Of a DNA stretch of 64,000 bases, positions 43,186-51,602 are shown one piece after another (the stretch's first letter is position 1; every line of letters starts with the position of its first letter). A program made the translations under genes and the position numbers. The DNA comes from Halorubrum trapanicum (GTDB lineage: Archaea > Halobacteriota > Halobacteria > Halobacteriales > Haloferacaceae), in contig NZ_AP017569.1 in assembly GCF_002355655.1 (NCBI RefSeq), positions 930,001-994,000 of the forward strand, in the 5' to 3' direction. The notes beneath the pieces are model-generated. The model did no database searches, was not told the origin of the DNA, and saw only the letters and a list, made by a program, of their open reading frames with translations.

Positions 43186-43223
43186 ACCTGACTGGGTTGG
43201 CATCGGTCTCAATAGAGTATATA
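43186..43223 (+). promoter_or_regulatory. Archaerhodopsin promoter: Bat-type UAS plus TATA
   Basis: ACCTGACTGGGTTGG (43186-43200) matches the Halobacterium bop upstream activator consensus ACCcnactagTTnGG except at three positions, and TATATA (43218-43223) lies about 19 nt before the ATG. If transcription starts 1-2 nt before the ATG, as in Halobacterium bop, the UAS sits at about -54 to -40, the known functional spacing. The bat gene that encodes its probable activator is 3.4 kb downstream. Confidence 0.7.
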
Positions 43224-43241
43224 CTGTATCATGATGTGGGT

Positions 43242-44018
43242 ATGGACCCGATAGCACTACAGGCGGGATACGACCTACTCGGGGACGGACGCCCCGAGAC
43301 GCTCTGGTTGGGTATCGGCACGCTACTGATGCTCATCGGGACCTTCTATTTCATCGCCCGCGGTTGGGGCGTGACTGACAAGGAGGCCCGTGAGTACTAC
43401 GCGATCACGATCCTCGTGCCGGGGATCGCATCGGCAGCGTACCTGTCGATGTTCTTCGGCATCGGCCTGACGGAGGTCCAGGTCGGCGGCGAAATGCTCG
43501 ACATCTACTACGCGCGGTACGCGGACTGGCTGTTCACCACGCCGCTGCTGCTGCTCGACCTCGCGCTGCTGGCGAAGGTCGACCGCGTCACCATCGGGAC
43601 GCTCGTCGGCGTCGACGCGCTGATGATCGTCACCGGTCTCATCGGTGCGCTCTCGCACACGCCGCTCGCGCGGTACTCCTGGTGGCTGTTCAGCACGATC
43701 TGCATGATCGTCGTGCTGTACTTCCTCGCCACGAGCCTGCGCGCCGCGGCGAAGGAGCGCGGCTCCGAGGTCGCGAGCACCTTCAACACGCTGACCGGGT
43801 TGGTACTCGTCCTCTGGACGGCGTACCCGATCCTGTGGATCATCGGCACCGAGGGAGCCGGCGTCGTCGGCCTCGGCATCGAGACCCTGCTGTTCATGGT
43901 TCTCGACGTGACGGCCAAGGTCGGCTTCGGCTTCATCCTGCTCCGCAGCCGCGCCATCCTCGGCGACACCGAGGCCCCGGAGCCCTCCGCGGGCGCCGAG
44001 GCCTCCGCCGCCGACTGA
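43242..44018 (+). CDS. bop: Archaerhodopsin, light-driven outward proton pump
   Basis: A seven-helix retinal protein of 258 residues. [17 protein letters not shown] gives Asp95, Thr99 and Asp106 (bacteriorhodopsin D85, T89, D96), Arg92 equals R82, Glu204 and Glu214 equal the E194/E204 release pair, and Lys226 in LDVTAKVGF binds retinal. This is a complete proton-pump set, so not a chloride pump or sensor. The first six residues are probably cleaved to leave an N-terminal pyroglutamate, as in known archaerhodopsins. From memory the sequence is closest to archaerhodopsin-3. ATG 43242 follows the UAS/TATA promoter. Confidence 0.98.
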   Translation: MDPIALQAGYDLLGDGRPETLWLGIGTLLMLIGTFYFIARGWGVTDKEAREYYAITILVPGIASAAYLSMFFGIGLTEVQVGGEMLDIYYARYADWLFTTPLLLLDLALLAKVDRVTIGTLVGVDALMIVTGLIGALSHTPLARYSWWLFSTICMIVVLYFLATSLRAAAKERGSEVASTFNTLTGLVLVLWTAYPILWIIGTEGAGVVGLGIETLLFMVLDVTAKVGFGFILLRSRAILGDTEAPEPSAGAEASAAD

Positions 44019-44083
44019 TCGGCCGGCTACCCCGACGCAACCGAACAGCACGGTTCAACCGTTTCCACCGTTCATTTTTCCAC

Positions 44084-44308
44084 ATGGCCGACACGACACC
44101 CGAACAGCCGGCAGTACTGAATACGCGGTCCGTCGTCGGGCTGGGCGCGTGCGCCGCGATCGCACTCGTCGGAATATTCCTGATCCCGACGCTACAGGAG
44201 CCGGGCGGCGGGCTCAACGCCCGATTCTGGACGATGGCGGCGCTGGAGCTGATCGCCATGGGCGGCGTCGTCTACTTCGTTTTAAACCTCCACGAGGAGC
44301 CGGAGTAG
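44084..44308 (+). CDS. Small two-helix membrane protein downstream of archaerhodopsin
   Basis: A 74-residue protein with two hydrophobic helices (VVGLGACAAIALVGIFLIPT and FWTMAALELIAMGGVVYFVL) and short charged ends. It begins 65 bp after the opsin stop on the same strand without a clear promoter of its own, so it may be expressed from the opsin promoter. A role in opsin assembly or in bioenergetics is possible but not shown. I recognise no domain. Confidence 0.65.
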   Translation: MADTTPEQPAVLNTRSVVGLGACAAIALVGIFLIPTLQEPGGGLNARFWTMAALELIAMGGVVYFVLNLHEEPE

Positions 44309-44366
44309 CGACGGCGGCCCGTCCCGAAGCCCGGAATGCCGCCCTCACTCCGCCCTCACTCCGCCT

Positions 44367-46445
44367 TCACTCCGCCGACGGATCGCTTTCCGGCCGCTCG
44401 GCGTCGCCGCGCCCGTCGCGGGTCGAGGGCGACGTCTCGGCGAGCGCGCGTTCGAAGTGGTCGCGCCCGACCGTCGGCTCGGCGGACGGGCCGTCGCCGA
44501 CGATCGCGTCCTCGATCGCGAGCAGCCCGGCCTCGCGGACCAGCGCCGCGAGGTCGCCGCCGCTGTACCCGGCGGTGCGGTCGGCGAGGGCGTCGAGGTT
44601 GACCCCGGACGCGACCGGCGTCTCCCGGGCGTGAATCTCCAGGATCTCTCGGCGCGCCTCGCGGTCGGGGAGCGGCGTCTCGACCGCCTTCTCGATCCGT
44701 CCCGGCCGGAGCAGCGCCTCGTCGATGGCGTCCGGCCGGTTCGTCGCCGCGATGACGGCGACGTCGGTGAGCGGCTCTAACCCGTCGAGCTCGGTCAGCA
44801 GCTGCGACACCACGCGCTCGCCGGCGTCCGTGTCGTCGCCGCTGCGCCGCGGCGAGACGGCGTCGACCTCGTCGAAGAAGATCACCGCCGGCGCGTTCTC
44901 GCGCGCCGTGGCGAACAGGTCGCGGACGGCCTTCTCCGACTCGCCGACGTACTTGTCGAGCAGCTCGGGCCCGTTCACCGGGATGAAGTTCGCGTCGCTG
45001 CGGCTCGCCGCGGCGCGCGCGAGCAGCGTCTTCCCGGTCCCCGGCGGCCCGTACAGCAGCACGCCGGACGGCGGCTCGATCCCCAGCTCGGCGAAGCGGT
45101 CGGCGTACTCCAGCGGCCAGTACACCGCGCGCACCAGCTCGCGCTTGGCGGCGTCGAGCCCGCCGACCTCGTCCCAGCCGACCGCGGGGAACTCGACGGT
45201 GACCTCGCGGAGGCCGGTGGGCTCGACCTCGTCGAGCGCGGCGTCGAAGTCGGCCATCCGGATCGCGGTCCGGCCGTCGCGGCGGACCGCACGCTCCAGC
45301 GCCGCGTCCGCGAGGACGGCGAGGTCGGCGAACACGTAGCCGTCGAGCCGCGCGGCGACCGCCTCGAAGTCCACGTCCATCGCGAGCGGTGCGCCCTCGG
45401 ACAGCCCTTCGAGCGCGGCCGCGTGCTCCGCGGTCGTCAGCGGCTCGACCTCCAGTTCGCGGTCGAACCGGCCGCCGCGGCGCAGCGCCGACGGCACGGC
45501 GTCCGGGTCCGCGGTCGCGCCGATCACGACCGTCCGGTCCCCGGCGCGGAGCTCGTCGACGGTCGATCGGAAGCGGTCCGCCAGCGCGGAGCCGCCGTCC
45601 TCGGCCCCGAGCGCTTCGAGGTCGTCGAGGAGGACCACGGTCGGCTCGCCGGCCGGCACGGCCTCGACGACGCGGTCGAGCCGGTCCGACCGGTCGCTCG
45701 CCCGCTCGCCCCGGAGCCGGGCCGCGGAGGCGCGGACGAGCGTCGCGTCGGTCGCGCTCGCGACGGCCTCGACGAGCGTCGTCTTCCCCGACCCGCGCGG
45801 GCCGTGGAGGAGCAGCCCCAGCGTCGGGGACCCGGCGGACTCGAACGTCTCGGCCGCGTCGAACCGGGTCGCGACCGCGTCGCGGAGGCGCTCGAACGTC
45901 GCCGTCGGGACGAAGCCGTCGCCGGCGCCGGCCCCGCCGGGCCGCTCGGCGACGACGTCCGGTTCGCTCCCGTCGGCGACGGTGATCTCGGTCTCGTCGT
46001 CGACGACCGCCGGCGACGAGGGGGCCACGTCGCGCACCTCGAACCGGAGCGTGAGCGCGCCGCCGAGGCGCGTGACCTCGACCTCGTCGCCGACGGCCAC
46101 GACGCGCCGGTCGAGCCGGCGACGGATGGCGTCCTCGCTCCGCTCCAGGTCGACCGACTGGCGGAGCCGCAGCGTGACCGAGGCGGCGACCGGGAGGGAC
46201 GACGGCGCCACGGTCGCGGCCTCGCCCGTGTCGACCCCGGCCGTCCGCCGGAGCCGCTCGGGGAGGAAGACGGCCCGCGCCCCGTCGTCGACGGCGACGA
46301 CCGGGGCGGCGACGCGCCGCTCGCCCTCGACGGTCACCGTGTCGCCGAGGCCGATCCCGAGGTCGGCGAGGACGGCTTCGGGGAGCCCGATCCGGTCCCC
46401 GGGGACCGACGTGGGCGGCTCTCTGACGGTGACGCGCACGCTCAT
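44367..46445 (-). CDS. CDC48/VCP-like AAA ATPase with degenerate first AAA domain
   Basis: A 692-residue double-AAA protein. Residues 1-170 form the double-psi barrel/CDC48 N domain (MSVRVTVREPP, IGLPEAVLADLGI). D1 has Walker A HGPRGSGKTTL but Walker B VVLLDDLEAL with Asp for the catalytic Glu. D2 is complete: GPPGTGKTLLARA, VIFFDEVDAVSPRR and arginine-finger block ATNRPDAIDEALLRPGR. It is shorter and more divergent than canonical archaeal VAT, so probably a paralogue. It lies between the opsin and bat genes in the opposite direction. Start 46445 gives the family N terminus. Confidence 0.88.
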   Translation of the reverse strand: MSVRVTVREPPTSVPGDRIGLPEAVLADLGIGLGDTVTVEGERRVAAPVVAVDDGARAVFLPERLRRTAGVDTGEAATVAPSSLPVAASVTLRLRQSVDLERSEDAIRRRLDRRVVAVGDEVEVTRLGGALTLRFEVRDVAPSSPAVVDDETEITVADGSEPDVVAERPGGAGAGDGFVPTATFERLRDAVATRFDAAETFESAGSPTLGLLLHGPRGSGKTTLVEAVASATDATLVRASAARLRGERASDRSDRLDRVVEAVPAGEPTVVLLDDLEALGAEDGGSALADRFRSTVDELRAGDRTVVIGATADPDAVPSALRRGGRFDRELEVEPLTTAEHAAALEGLSEGAPLAMDVDFEAVAARLDGYVFADLAVLADAALERAVRRDGRTAIRMADFDAALDEVEPTGLREVTVEFPAVGWDEVGGLDAAKRELVRAVYWPLEYADRFAELGIEPPSGVLLYGPPGTGKTLLARAAASRSDANFIPVNGPELLDKYVGESEKAVRDLFATARENAPAVIFFDEVDAVSPRRSGDDTDAGERVVSQLLTELDGLEPLTDVAVIAATNRPDAIDEALLRPGRIEKAVETPLPDREARREILEIHARETPVASGVNLDALADRTAGYSGGDLAALVREAGLLAIEDAIVGDGPSAEPTVGRDHFERALAETSPSTRDGRGDAERPESDPSAE

Positions 46446-46650
46446 GTTCCGCGGGCCCGCTCGCGGGACGGCTCGTCGGCGACGACGGTCGATACCATAC
46501 GCCGATCTCACGCCCAGCGACCCCAAAGTACCCGGGCCTAACTGGACAGCCGCACCTCGACGGTTCCCGCCGTCGGCCGGTCGGGCGCCGGCGCTTCGGA
46601 CTCTCGGAAGACAGGCAACCATTAACCCCTATCGGCGCGAACGGTCGCGC

Positions 46651-48654
46651 ATGGCGAACGCTCGGGCGCTCCTCGTCCACCCGGAGGAGGGGAGCGATCG
46701 GATCGAGACGGCGCTCGGCGCCGCGGGGTTCGACGTGACCCGCACGGACACCGCGGCGTCCGCGGTCGCGAAGGCGACGACCGGCGAGTACGACTGCGTC
46801 GTCAGCGAGTACGCGCTGGCCGGCGACGACGGAGTGGCCCTCGCGACCGCGATCGAAGAGTCCGACGCCGGCGTGCCCGTCGTGATGTTCACGGAGACGG
46901 ACGAGGAGGGGGTGCCGGAGGCCGCCTTCGAGAGCGGCGTCGACAGGTTCCTCCAGAAGAACGGGTCGGCGTCGATCGATCAGCTCGTCTCCGACGTCTC
47001 GACGGTCTGTTCGGGGGTCCCGACCTCGGAGCCGCGACAGGACATCTCCGACCACGAGCCGACCGCGTCGGAGGTGCGGCGGGCCGTCGAGGACGCGCCG
47101 ATCGGGATCAGCATCAGCGATCCGGACCTCCCGGACTACCCCCTCGTGTACGTCAACGACGCCTGGGAGGAACACACCGGCTACCCGGTCGAGGAGGCCC
47201 TCGGCCGAAACCCGCGGTTCCTCCAGGGGCCCGGGACGGATCCGGAGACCGTCGAGGAGATCGCCGAGGCGATCGGGAACGAGGAGGAGGCGACCGTCGA
47301 GATCCGGAACTACCGGCGCGACGGAACCCCCTTCTGGAACGAGCTGACGGTCGCGCCGGTGTACGACGAGGACGGCGACCTGACCCACTACGTCGGCTTC
47401 CAGAACGACATCAGCGACCGGAAGGAGGCGGAGCGGCTCGCCGAGGAGCGCGCCGAGAAGCTCGCGACCGAGCGGCGCTCGCTCGACAGGGTCCTCGGGC
47501 GGGTGAACGGGCTCCTCAGCGACATCAGTCGCATCCTCGTCGAGAACCGGGATCCGAGCGTCATCCCGGAGCGCGTGTGCGAGGTCGTCGCCGGCGAGCC
47601 GGGGTACGCCGGCGGCTGGATCGGGGAGGTGTCGTCGGCGACCGGTCGCCTCGAGATCCGCGCCGCGAGCGGCGTGTCGGTCGAGGCCGGCGCGTCGTTC
47701 GACGTCGACGAGACGCCGACCGAGGTCCGGGAGGCGATCGAGACCGAGGAGCTCCGCGGCGGCTCGATAGAGGGCGCTGCCGACGGGCCGCTCGAACCGG
47801 CGGCCGTCGGCGGGCGGCGGCTCCTCGTCGTCCCGCTCACGTACGGGGAGCGACGGTACGGGCTGTTGGGGATCTACGGCAGCGGGGCGGACGTCCTCGA
47901 CCGCCGCGAGCGGCGGGTGTGCGAGTCCGTCGGGAAGATGATCGCGAACGGGCTCCACTCGCTCGAGACGGCGGAGATGCTCACGACCGACCGCGTCGTG
48001 GAGCTCGTGGTCGAGATCCGAGACTCGACGGGGCCGCTCGCGCGGATCGCCGACGCGGTCGGCGGGGAGGTGGAACACCTCGGGACGACGCGGCTCGACG
48101 ACGACGCCTGCGAGCTGTACTTCCGCGCCGACGGGGATGACCCGGATCTCGACGAGCTCGCCGCCCTCCCGTTGGTCGAGTCGATGCGGACGGTCTCGGA
48201 GACGAACGACGGCGTCAGCTTCGCCGTCACCGTCACCGAGTCGCCGCCGCTCACGAAGCTGGCCGACCACGGCAGCGTCGTCGCCGAGGCGATCGCCACG
48301 CCGGAGGGGTCGACCCTGACGATCGAGGCGCCGCCCGAGCACGACGTCCGCTCGATCCTCGACGTGTTCCGCGGCGAGTACGAGGGCGTCGAGCTCCGGT
48401 CGCGCGTCGAGCGCGAGAGCCGCGACCGCACCGTCGCCGAGTTCGCGGCCGCGGTCGACGAGCGGCTCACCGAGCGCCAGCGCGCCGCCCTGAAGACCGC
48501 CGAGCTGAACGGCTACTTCGAGTGGCCGCGACCGGTCGACGGCTCGGAGATCGCGGAGCAGATGGGGATCACCCGACAGACGTTCCACCAGCATCTCCGC
48601 GCGGCCGAGCGGAAGCTCGTCGAGGCGTACGTCGACCCCCGATCGTGCGAATGA
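46651..48654 (+). CDS. bat: Bacterio-opsin activator-like protein (pseudo-REC, PAS/LOV-like, GAF, HTH)
   Basis: A 667-residue regulator: receiver-like domain (1-120), PAS domain (about 140-265), GAF domain (about 285-440) and the bacterio-opsin activator C terminus (about 445-667) ending in an HTH (DGSEIAEQMGITRQTFHQHL). The receiver has Glu53 instead of the phosphoacceptor Asp. The PAS domain reads GRNPRFLQG where LOV photosensors have GRNCRFLQG, so Pro188 replaces the flavin-adduct Cys. Bat activates bop and brp in Halobacterium under low oxygen and light. Linkage and the UAS upstream of the opsin gene support the same role here. Confidence 0.9.
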   Translation: MANARALLVHPEEGSDRIETALGAAGFDVTRTDTAASAVAKATTGEYDCVVSEYALAGDDGVALATAIEESDAGVPVVMFTETDEEGVPEAAFESGVDRFLQKNGSASIDQLVSDVSTVCSGVPTSEPRQDISDHEPTASEVRRAVEDAPIGISISDPDLPDYPLVYVNDAWEEHTGYPVEEALGRNPRFLQGPGTDPETVEEIAEAIGNEEEATVEIRNYRRDGTPFWNELTVAPVYDEDGDLTHYVGFQNDISDRKEAERLAEERAEKLATERRSLDRVLGRVNGLLSDISRILVENRDPSVIPERVCEVVAGEPGYAGGWIGEVSSATGRLEIRAASGVSVEAGASFDVDETPTEVREAIETEELRGGSIEGAADGPLEPAAVGGRRLLVVPLTYGERRYGLLGIYGSGADVLDRRERRVCESVGKMIANGLHSLETAEMLTTDRVVELVVEIRDSTGPLARIADAVGGEVEHLGTTRLDDDACELYFRADGDDPDLDELAALPLVESMRTVSETNDGVSFAVTVTESPPLTKLADHGSVVAEAIATPEGSTLTIEAPPEHDVRSILDVFRGEYEGVELRSRVERESRDRTVAEFAAAVDERLTERQRAALKTAELNGYFEWPRPVDGSEIAEQMGITRQTFHQHLRAAERKLVEAYVDPRSCE

Positions 48655-48688
48655 GCCGGGAGCGCGCCGGAAACCCGGGGGATGGCGC

Positions 48689-49159
48689 GTGAGCGACGAC
48701 CTCCCGGACGCGGGCGACGACCCCTTCGCCGCGAGCGACTCGGTCGTCGTCGCGGCCGGCCCGGAGACCGTGTTCGCGTTCCTCGACGACCCCGCGAACC
48801 ACGCGGCGATCACGCCCGGGCTCACGGACGTTCGAGACGTCGAACCCCTGGGGAACGGCGGGAAACGGCTCTCGTACACCTACCGGATGGCCGGGGTCGG
48901 GATCGACGGCGAGATCGTCCAGACCGTCCACGAGCCGCCCGAGCGCCACGTCTTCGAGCTCCGCGGCCGCCTCACCGGGACGATCGACCTCCGGCTCGCC
49001 CCCGTCGACGGGGGGACGGAGCTGACGTACGCCGCGACGTACGACCTGCCGGAGAACGCGCTCACGAGGGTCGGCGCGCCCGCGATCCGCCGGTTCAACG
49101 AGCGACAGCTCCGGGCGGCCCTGGAGAACGTGGCCGCGGAGTTCGACGCGGACGGATGA
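48689..49159 (+). CDS. SRPBCC-family (START-like) protein
   Basis: A 156-residue protein of the polyketide-cyclase/START-like superfamily: SVVVAAGPETVFAFLDDPAN, then a seven-strand sheet (RLSYTYRMAGVGIDGEI, ELRGRLTGTIDLRLAPVDGG) and a long C-terminal helix ERQLRAALENVAAEF. It would bind a hydrophobic ligand in its cavity. The GTG start at 48689, 35 bp after bat, suggests co-transcription with it, although no functional tie to the opsin system is known. Confidence 0.8.
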   Translation: MSDDLPDAGDDPFAASDSVVVAAGPETVFAFLDDPANHAAITPGLTDVRDVEPLGNGGKRLSYTYRMAGVGIDGEIVQTVHEPPERHVFELRGRLTGTIDLRLAPVDGGTELTYAATYDLPENALTRVGAPAIRRFNERQLRAALENVAAEFDADG

Positions 49160-49293
49160 GGACGCTCGCAGGTCCGTCGCCGGCGGCGATGCGGGACACG
49201 TCGGCCACGAGACGGCGAGCCGACCGGGAGACGGCGTACCGATTCGGTGGCGGTGGGCGAACTATTAAGCGTGCGATGGCCTAAACGGGAGGC

Positions 49294-50430
49294 ATGGATC
49301 CGATCACCCTCCAAGCCGGGCTCGGGCTCGGGCTCGTGAGCGTCGGCCTGCTCGCGCTCTTGCTCGTGGTCGTCACGCTCTGGCAGTCGTTCGAGATCGT
49401 CGACGCCTACGAGAAGAAGACGCTCACCGTCTTCGGCGAGTACCGCAAGCTGCTCGAACCGGGCATCAACCTCATCCCGCCGTTCGTCTCCCGCACGTAC
49501 CCGTTCGACATGCGGACCCAGACGCTGGACGTCCCCCGCCAGGAGGCGATCACGCGGGACAACTCCCCGGTGACCGCGGACGCCGTCGTCTACATCAAGG
49601 TGATGGACGCGAAGAAAGCGTTCCTGGAGGTCGACGACTACAAGAAGGCCGTCTCGAACCTCGCGCAGACCACGCTCCGCGCCGTCCTCGGCGACATGGA
49701 GCTCGACGACACGCTGAACAAGCGCCAGGAGATCAACGCGAAGATCCGCAAGGAACTCGACGAGCCCACCGACGAGTGGGGGATCCGCGTCGAGAGCGTC
49801 GAGGTCCGCGAGGTCAACCCCTCGAAGGACGTCCAGCAGGCGATGGAGCAGCAGACCTCCGCCGAGCGCCGCCGCCGCGCGATGATCCTCGAAGCGCAGG
49901 GGGAACGCCGCTCCGCCGTCGAGCAGGCCGAGGGTGACAAGCAGTCCAACATCATCCGCGCGCAGGGTGAAAAGCAGTCCCAGATCCTCGAAGCGCAGGG
50001 GGACGCCATCTCGACCGTCCTCCGCGCGCGCTCCGCCGAGTCGATGGGCGAGCGCGCCATCATCGAGCGCGGCATGGAGACCTTAGAAGAGATCGGCAAG
50101 GGCGAGTCCACCACGTTCGTCCTCCCGCAGGAGCTCACGAGTCTGGTGGGGCGCTACGGCAAGGCCCTCTCCGGCTCCGACGTCCAGGAGATGGAGGGGC
50201 TCGACGGGAAGGAGTTCGACGACGACACCCGGAAGATGCTCGGACTCGACGACATCGACGAGATCCTCGGCCAGATCGAGGAGTCCGCGGAGATGAACGT
50301 CGAGGAGCTGGAGAAGGAGGCGGAGGCCGTGAAGACGGGCGACGCCGGCGCGAGCATCAGGTCCGCCGACGAAGTCATCCAAGAGATGGACGAGGAAGAG
50401 GCGCCGGCGGAAGTCGAGAAAGAGGAGTAG
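49294..50430 (+). CDS. SPFH/band-7 (stomatin/prohibitin-like) membrane protein
   Basis: A 378-residue protein with one N-terminal membrane helix (VSVGLLALLLVVVTLW), then a band-7 domain (EKKTLTVFGEYRKLLEPGIN, DVPRQEAITRDNSPVTADAVV, MDAKKAFLEVDDY) and a coiled coil (RRRAMILEAQGERRSAVEQA and repeats of QAEGDKQS/RAQGEKQS) followed by an acidic tail. The family forms membrane scaffolds and may control proteases or ion channels. No NfeD partner gene is adjacent, which is unlike many bacterial operons. Confidence 0.92.
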   Translation: MDPITLQAGLGLGLVSVGLLALLLVVVTLWQSFEIVDAYEKKTLTVFGEYRKLLEPGINLIPPFVSRTYPFDMRTQTLDVPRQEAITRDNSPVTADAVVYIKVMDAKKAFLEVDDYKKAVSNLAQTTLRAVLGDMELDDTLNKRQEINAKIRKELDEPTDEWGIRVESVEVREVNPSKDVQQAMEQQTSAERRRRAMILEAQGERRSAVEQAEGDKQSNIIRAQGEKQSQILEAQGDAISTVLRARSAESMGERAIIERGMETLEEIGKGESTTFVLPQELTSLVGRYGKALSGSDVQEMEGLDGKEFDDDTRKMLGLDDIDEILGQIEESAEMNVEELEKEAEAVKTGDAGASIRSADEVIQEMDEEEAPAEVEKEE

Positions 50431-50519
50431 TTCGGCGCGAAGCGCGGCCGTAGCCGCATTCTCCGACGCGATTCGGCCGCGAGCGAAGTGCTTTTGTCGA
50501 GGCGCCGACTAATACGGCC

Positions 50520-51131
50520 GTGACAGAGGGGTTCGACGGCCAGAAGCGCGAGACGCTCCGGCGGTTCGCCGCGGTCGGAGCCGCCGCGCCGTTCGTCGGG
50601 ACCGCGAGCGCCGACGACGCCGACGCCGACGAGAACGAGACGCGGGAGGCGATCCGTGGCTACGTGCCGACGACCCCCGGCGCGCACTTCTCGAAGCTCC
50701 GCGACGACCTCCGGCTCGGCACCGGCGAGGCGCAGTACCACCTCCGGAAGCTGGAGGAGGCGGGGGCGATCGAGTCGGTGAAGGACGCCGACTACCGGCG
50801 CTTCTTCCCCGCCGGCCGGTTCGACGCGACCGACAAGCGGGCGCTCGGCTACCTCCGCCGGGAGACGCCGCGCGGGATGATCCTCGCGCTGCTGCGCGAC
50901 CCCGACGCGACCGGCGCCGACCTCGCGAGCGCGCTCGGCGTCTCACGGCCGACGATAAGCGCCGCGGCCGCCGACTTGGAACGCGCCGGCCTCCTCGACC
51001 GGACCGACGGCTACGCGCTGACCGAGCCGGAGCGGCTGCTCACGCTCGTCGTCCGCTACGCCGACTCCTTCGACGCCGAGGCCGTCGCGTTCGCCGACGA
51101 GGCGGCGTCGCTGGTCGCGTACGACCCGTAG
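50520..51131 (+). CDS. Double winged-HTH regulator with Tat-like N terminus
   Basis: A 203-residue protein starting with GTG 50520. Residues 8-35 (KRETLRRFAAVGAAAPFVGT followed by ASA) look like a twin-arginine signal with a cleavage site, although one Arg pair and the weak hydrophobic core make export doubtful. Two winged helices follow, at about 45-105 (YHLRKLEEAGAIESVK) and 110-170 (DLASALGVSRPTISAAAADL). DNA-binding domains are cytoplasmic in function, so the N terminus may instead be a membrane anchor or a relic. Confidence 0.7.
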   Translation: MTEGFDGQKRETLRRFAAVGAAAPFVGTASADDADADENETREAIRGYVPTTPGAHFSKLRDDLRLGTGEAQYHLRKLEEAGAIESVKDADYRRFFPAGRFDATDKRALGYLRRETPRGMILALLRDPDATGADLASALGVSRPTISAAAADLERAGLLDRTDGYALTEPERLLTLVVRYADSFDAEAVAFADEAASLVAYDP

Positions 51132-51167
51132 GACGCGCCCCGTCGCGGGCGGGGGATCGGCGTCCGC

Positions 51168-51422
51168 TCAGTTCGTGACCATCCACGTCGTCCCCGACGA
51201 GTACCCCCACTTCTCGACGTCGACCTCGGTGGCGGCGTCGGCGACGGCGCTCATGTTCGCGCCGACCTCCTTCGCCGAGAGGCCGAGGTCGTCGGCGATC
51301 AGCCGCGACTTGAAGTACGTTCGGTCGGCCGCGTTCTCGCGGAGGTACCGCAGGATGCGCTCCTGTTTCGCGGAGAGGCCGGTCGATTCGGCGGCGACCG
51401 CGTCCGGGTGAGCCGTGCTCAT
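51168..51422 (-). CDS. Small winged-helix DNA-binding protein
   Basis: An 84-residue protein that is almost all one HTH: LSAKQERILRYLRENAADR, then SRLIADDLGLSAKEVGANMS as the recognition helix pair and WGYSSGTTWMVTN as a wing. ATG 51422 is chosen because the upstream extension is basic and unlike a haloarchaeal protein, and because a CCTTATG TATA-like box is about 30 nt before it. Probably a transcription regulator. Confidence 0.75.
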   Translation of the reverse strand: MSTAHPDAVAAESTGLSAKQERILRYLRENAADRTYFKSRLIADDLGLSAKEVGANMSAVADAATEVDVEKWGYSSGTTWMVTN

Positions 51423-51560
51423 ACGGGTACCACGTCGGCGCGCCGCATAAGGCGGTTGGTAGACCGGGTTAACACGTCGCTGTCGTGCGATTTTGTGTGT
51501 CTTCAGGGGCGTGAGTACCGCCCCACGACCGCGTTTGGGTACGGCCTTCGAACCGCGACG

Positions 51561-51600
51561 CCGGCGCGGCGGCACCGGCGCGGCGCTGCCGCCGCGCCGG
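51561..51600. terminator. 14-bp perfect hairpin downstream of the NTPase gene
   Basis: CCGGCGCGGCGGCA (51561-51574) and TGCCGCCGCGCCGG (51587-51600) are exact inverted repeats with a 12-nt loop directly after the stop of the leftward NTPase gene. No T-run follows, so this may be a terminator or an mRNA-stabilising structure. Confidence 0.45.
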
Positions 51601-51602
51601 GG

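Noticed and set aside
43086..43241. N-terminal extension of the archaerhodopsin gene
   Set aside because: The upstream in-frame stretch contains the UAS and TATA box; the mature family start is at 43242.
44356..48879. 1507-residue open frame on the minus strand
   Set aside because: It is antisense to bat and out of frame with the AAA gene; composition is Arg/Pro-rich and unlike a haloarchaeal protein.
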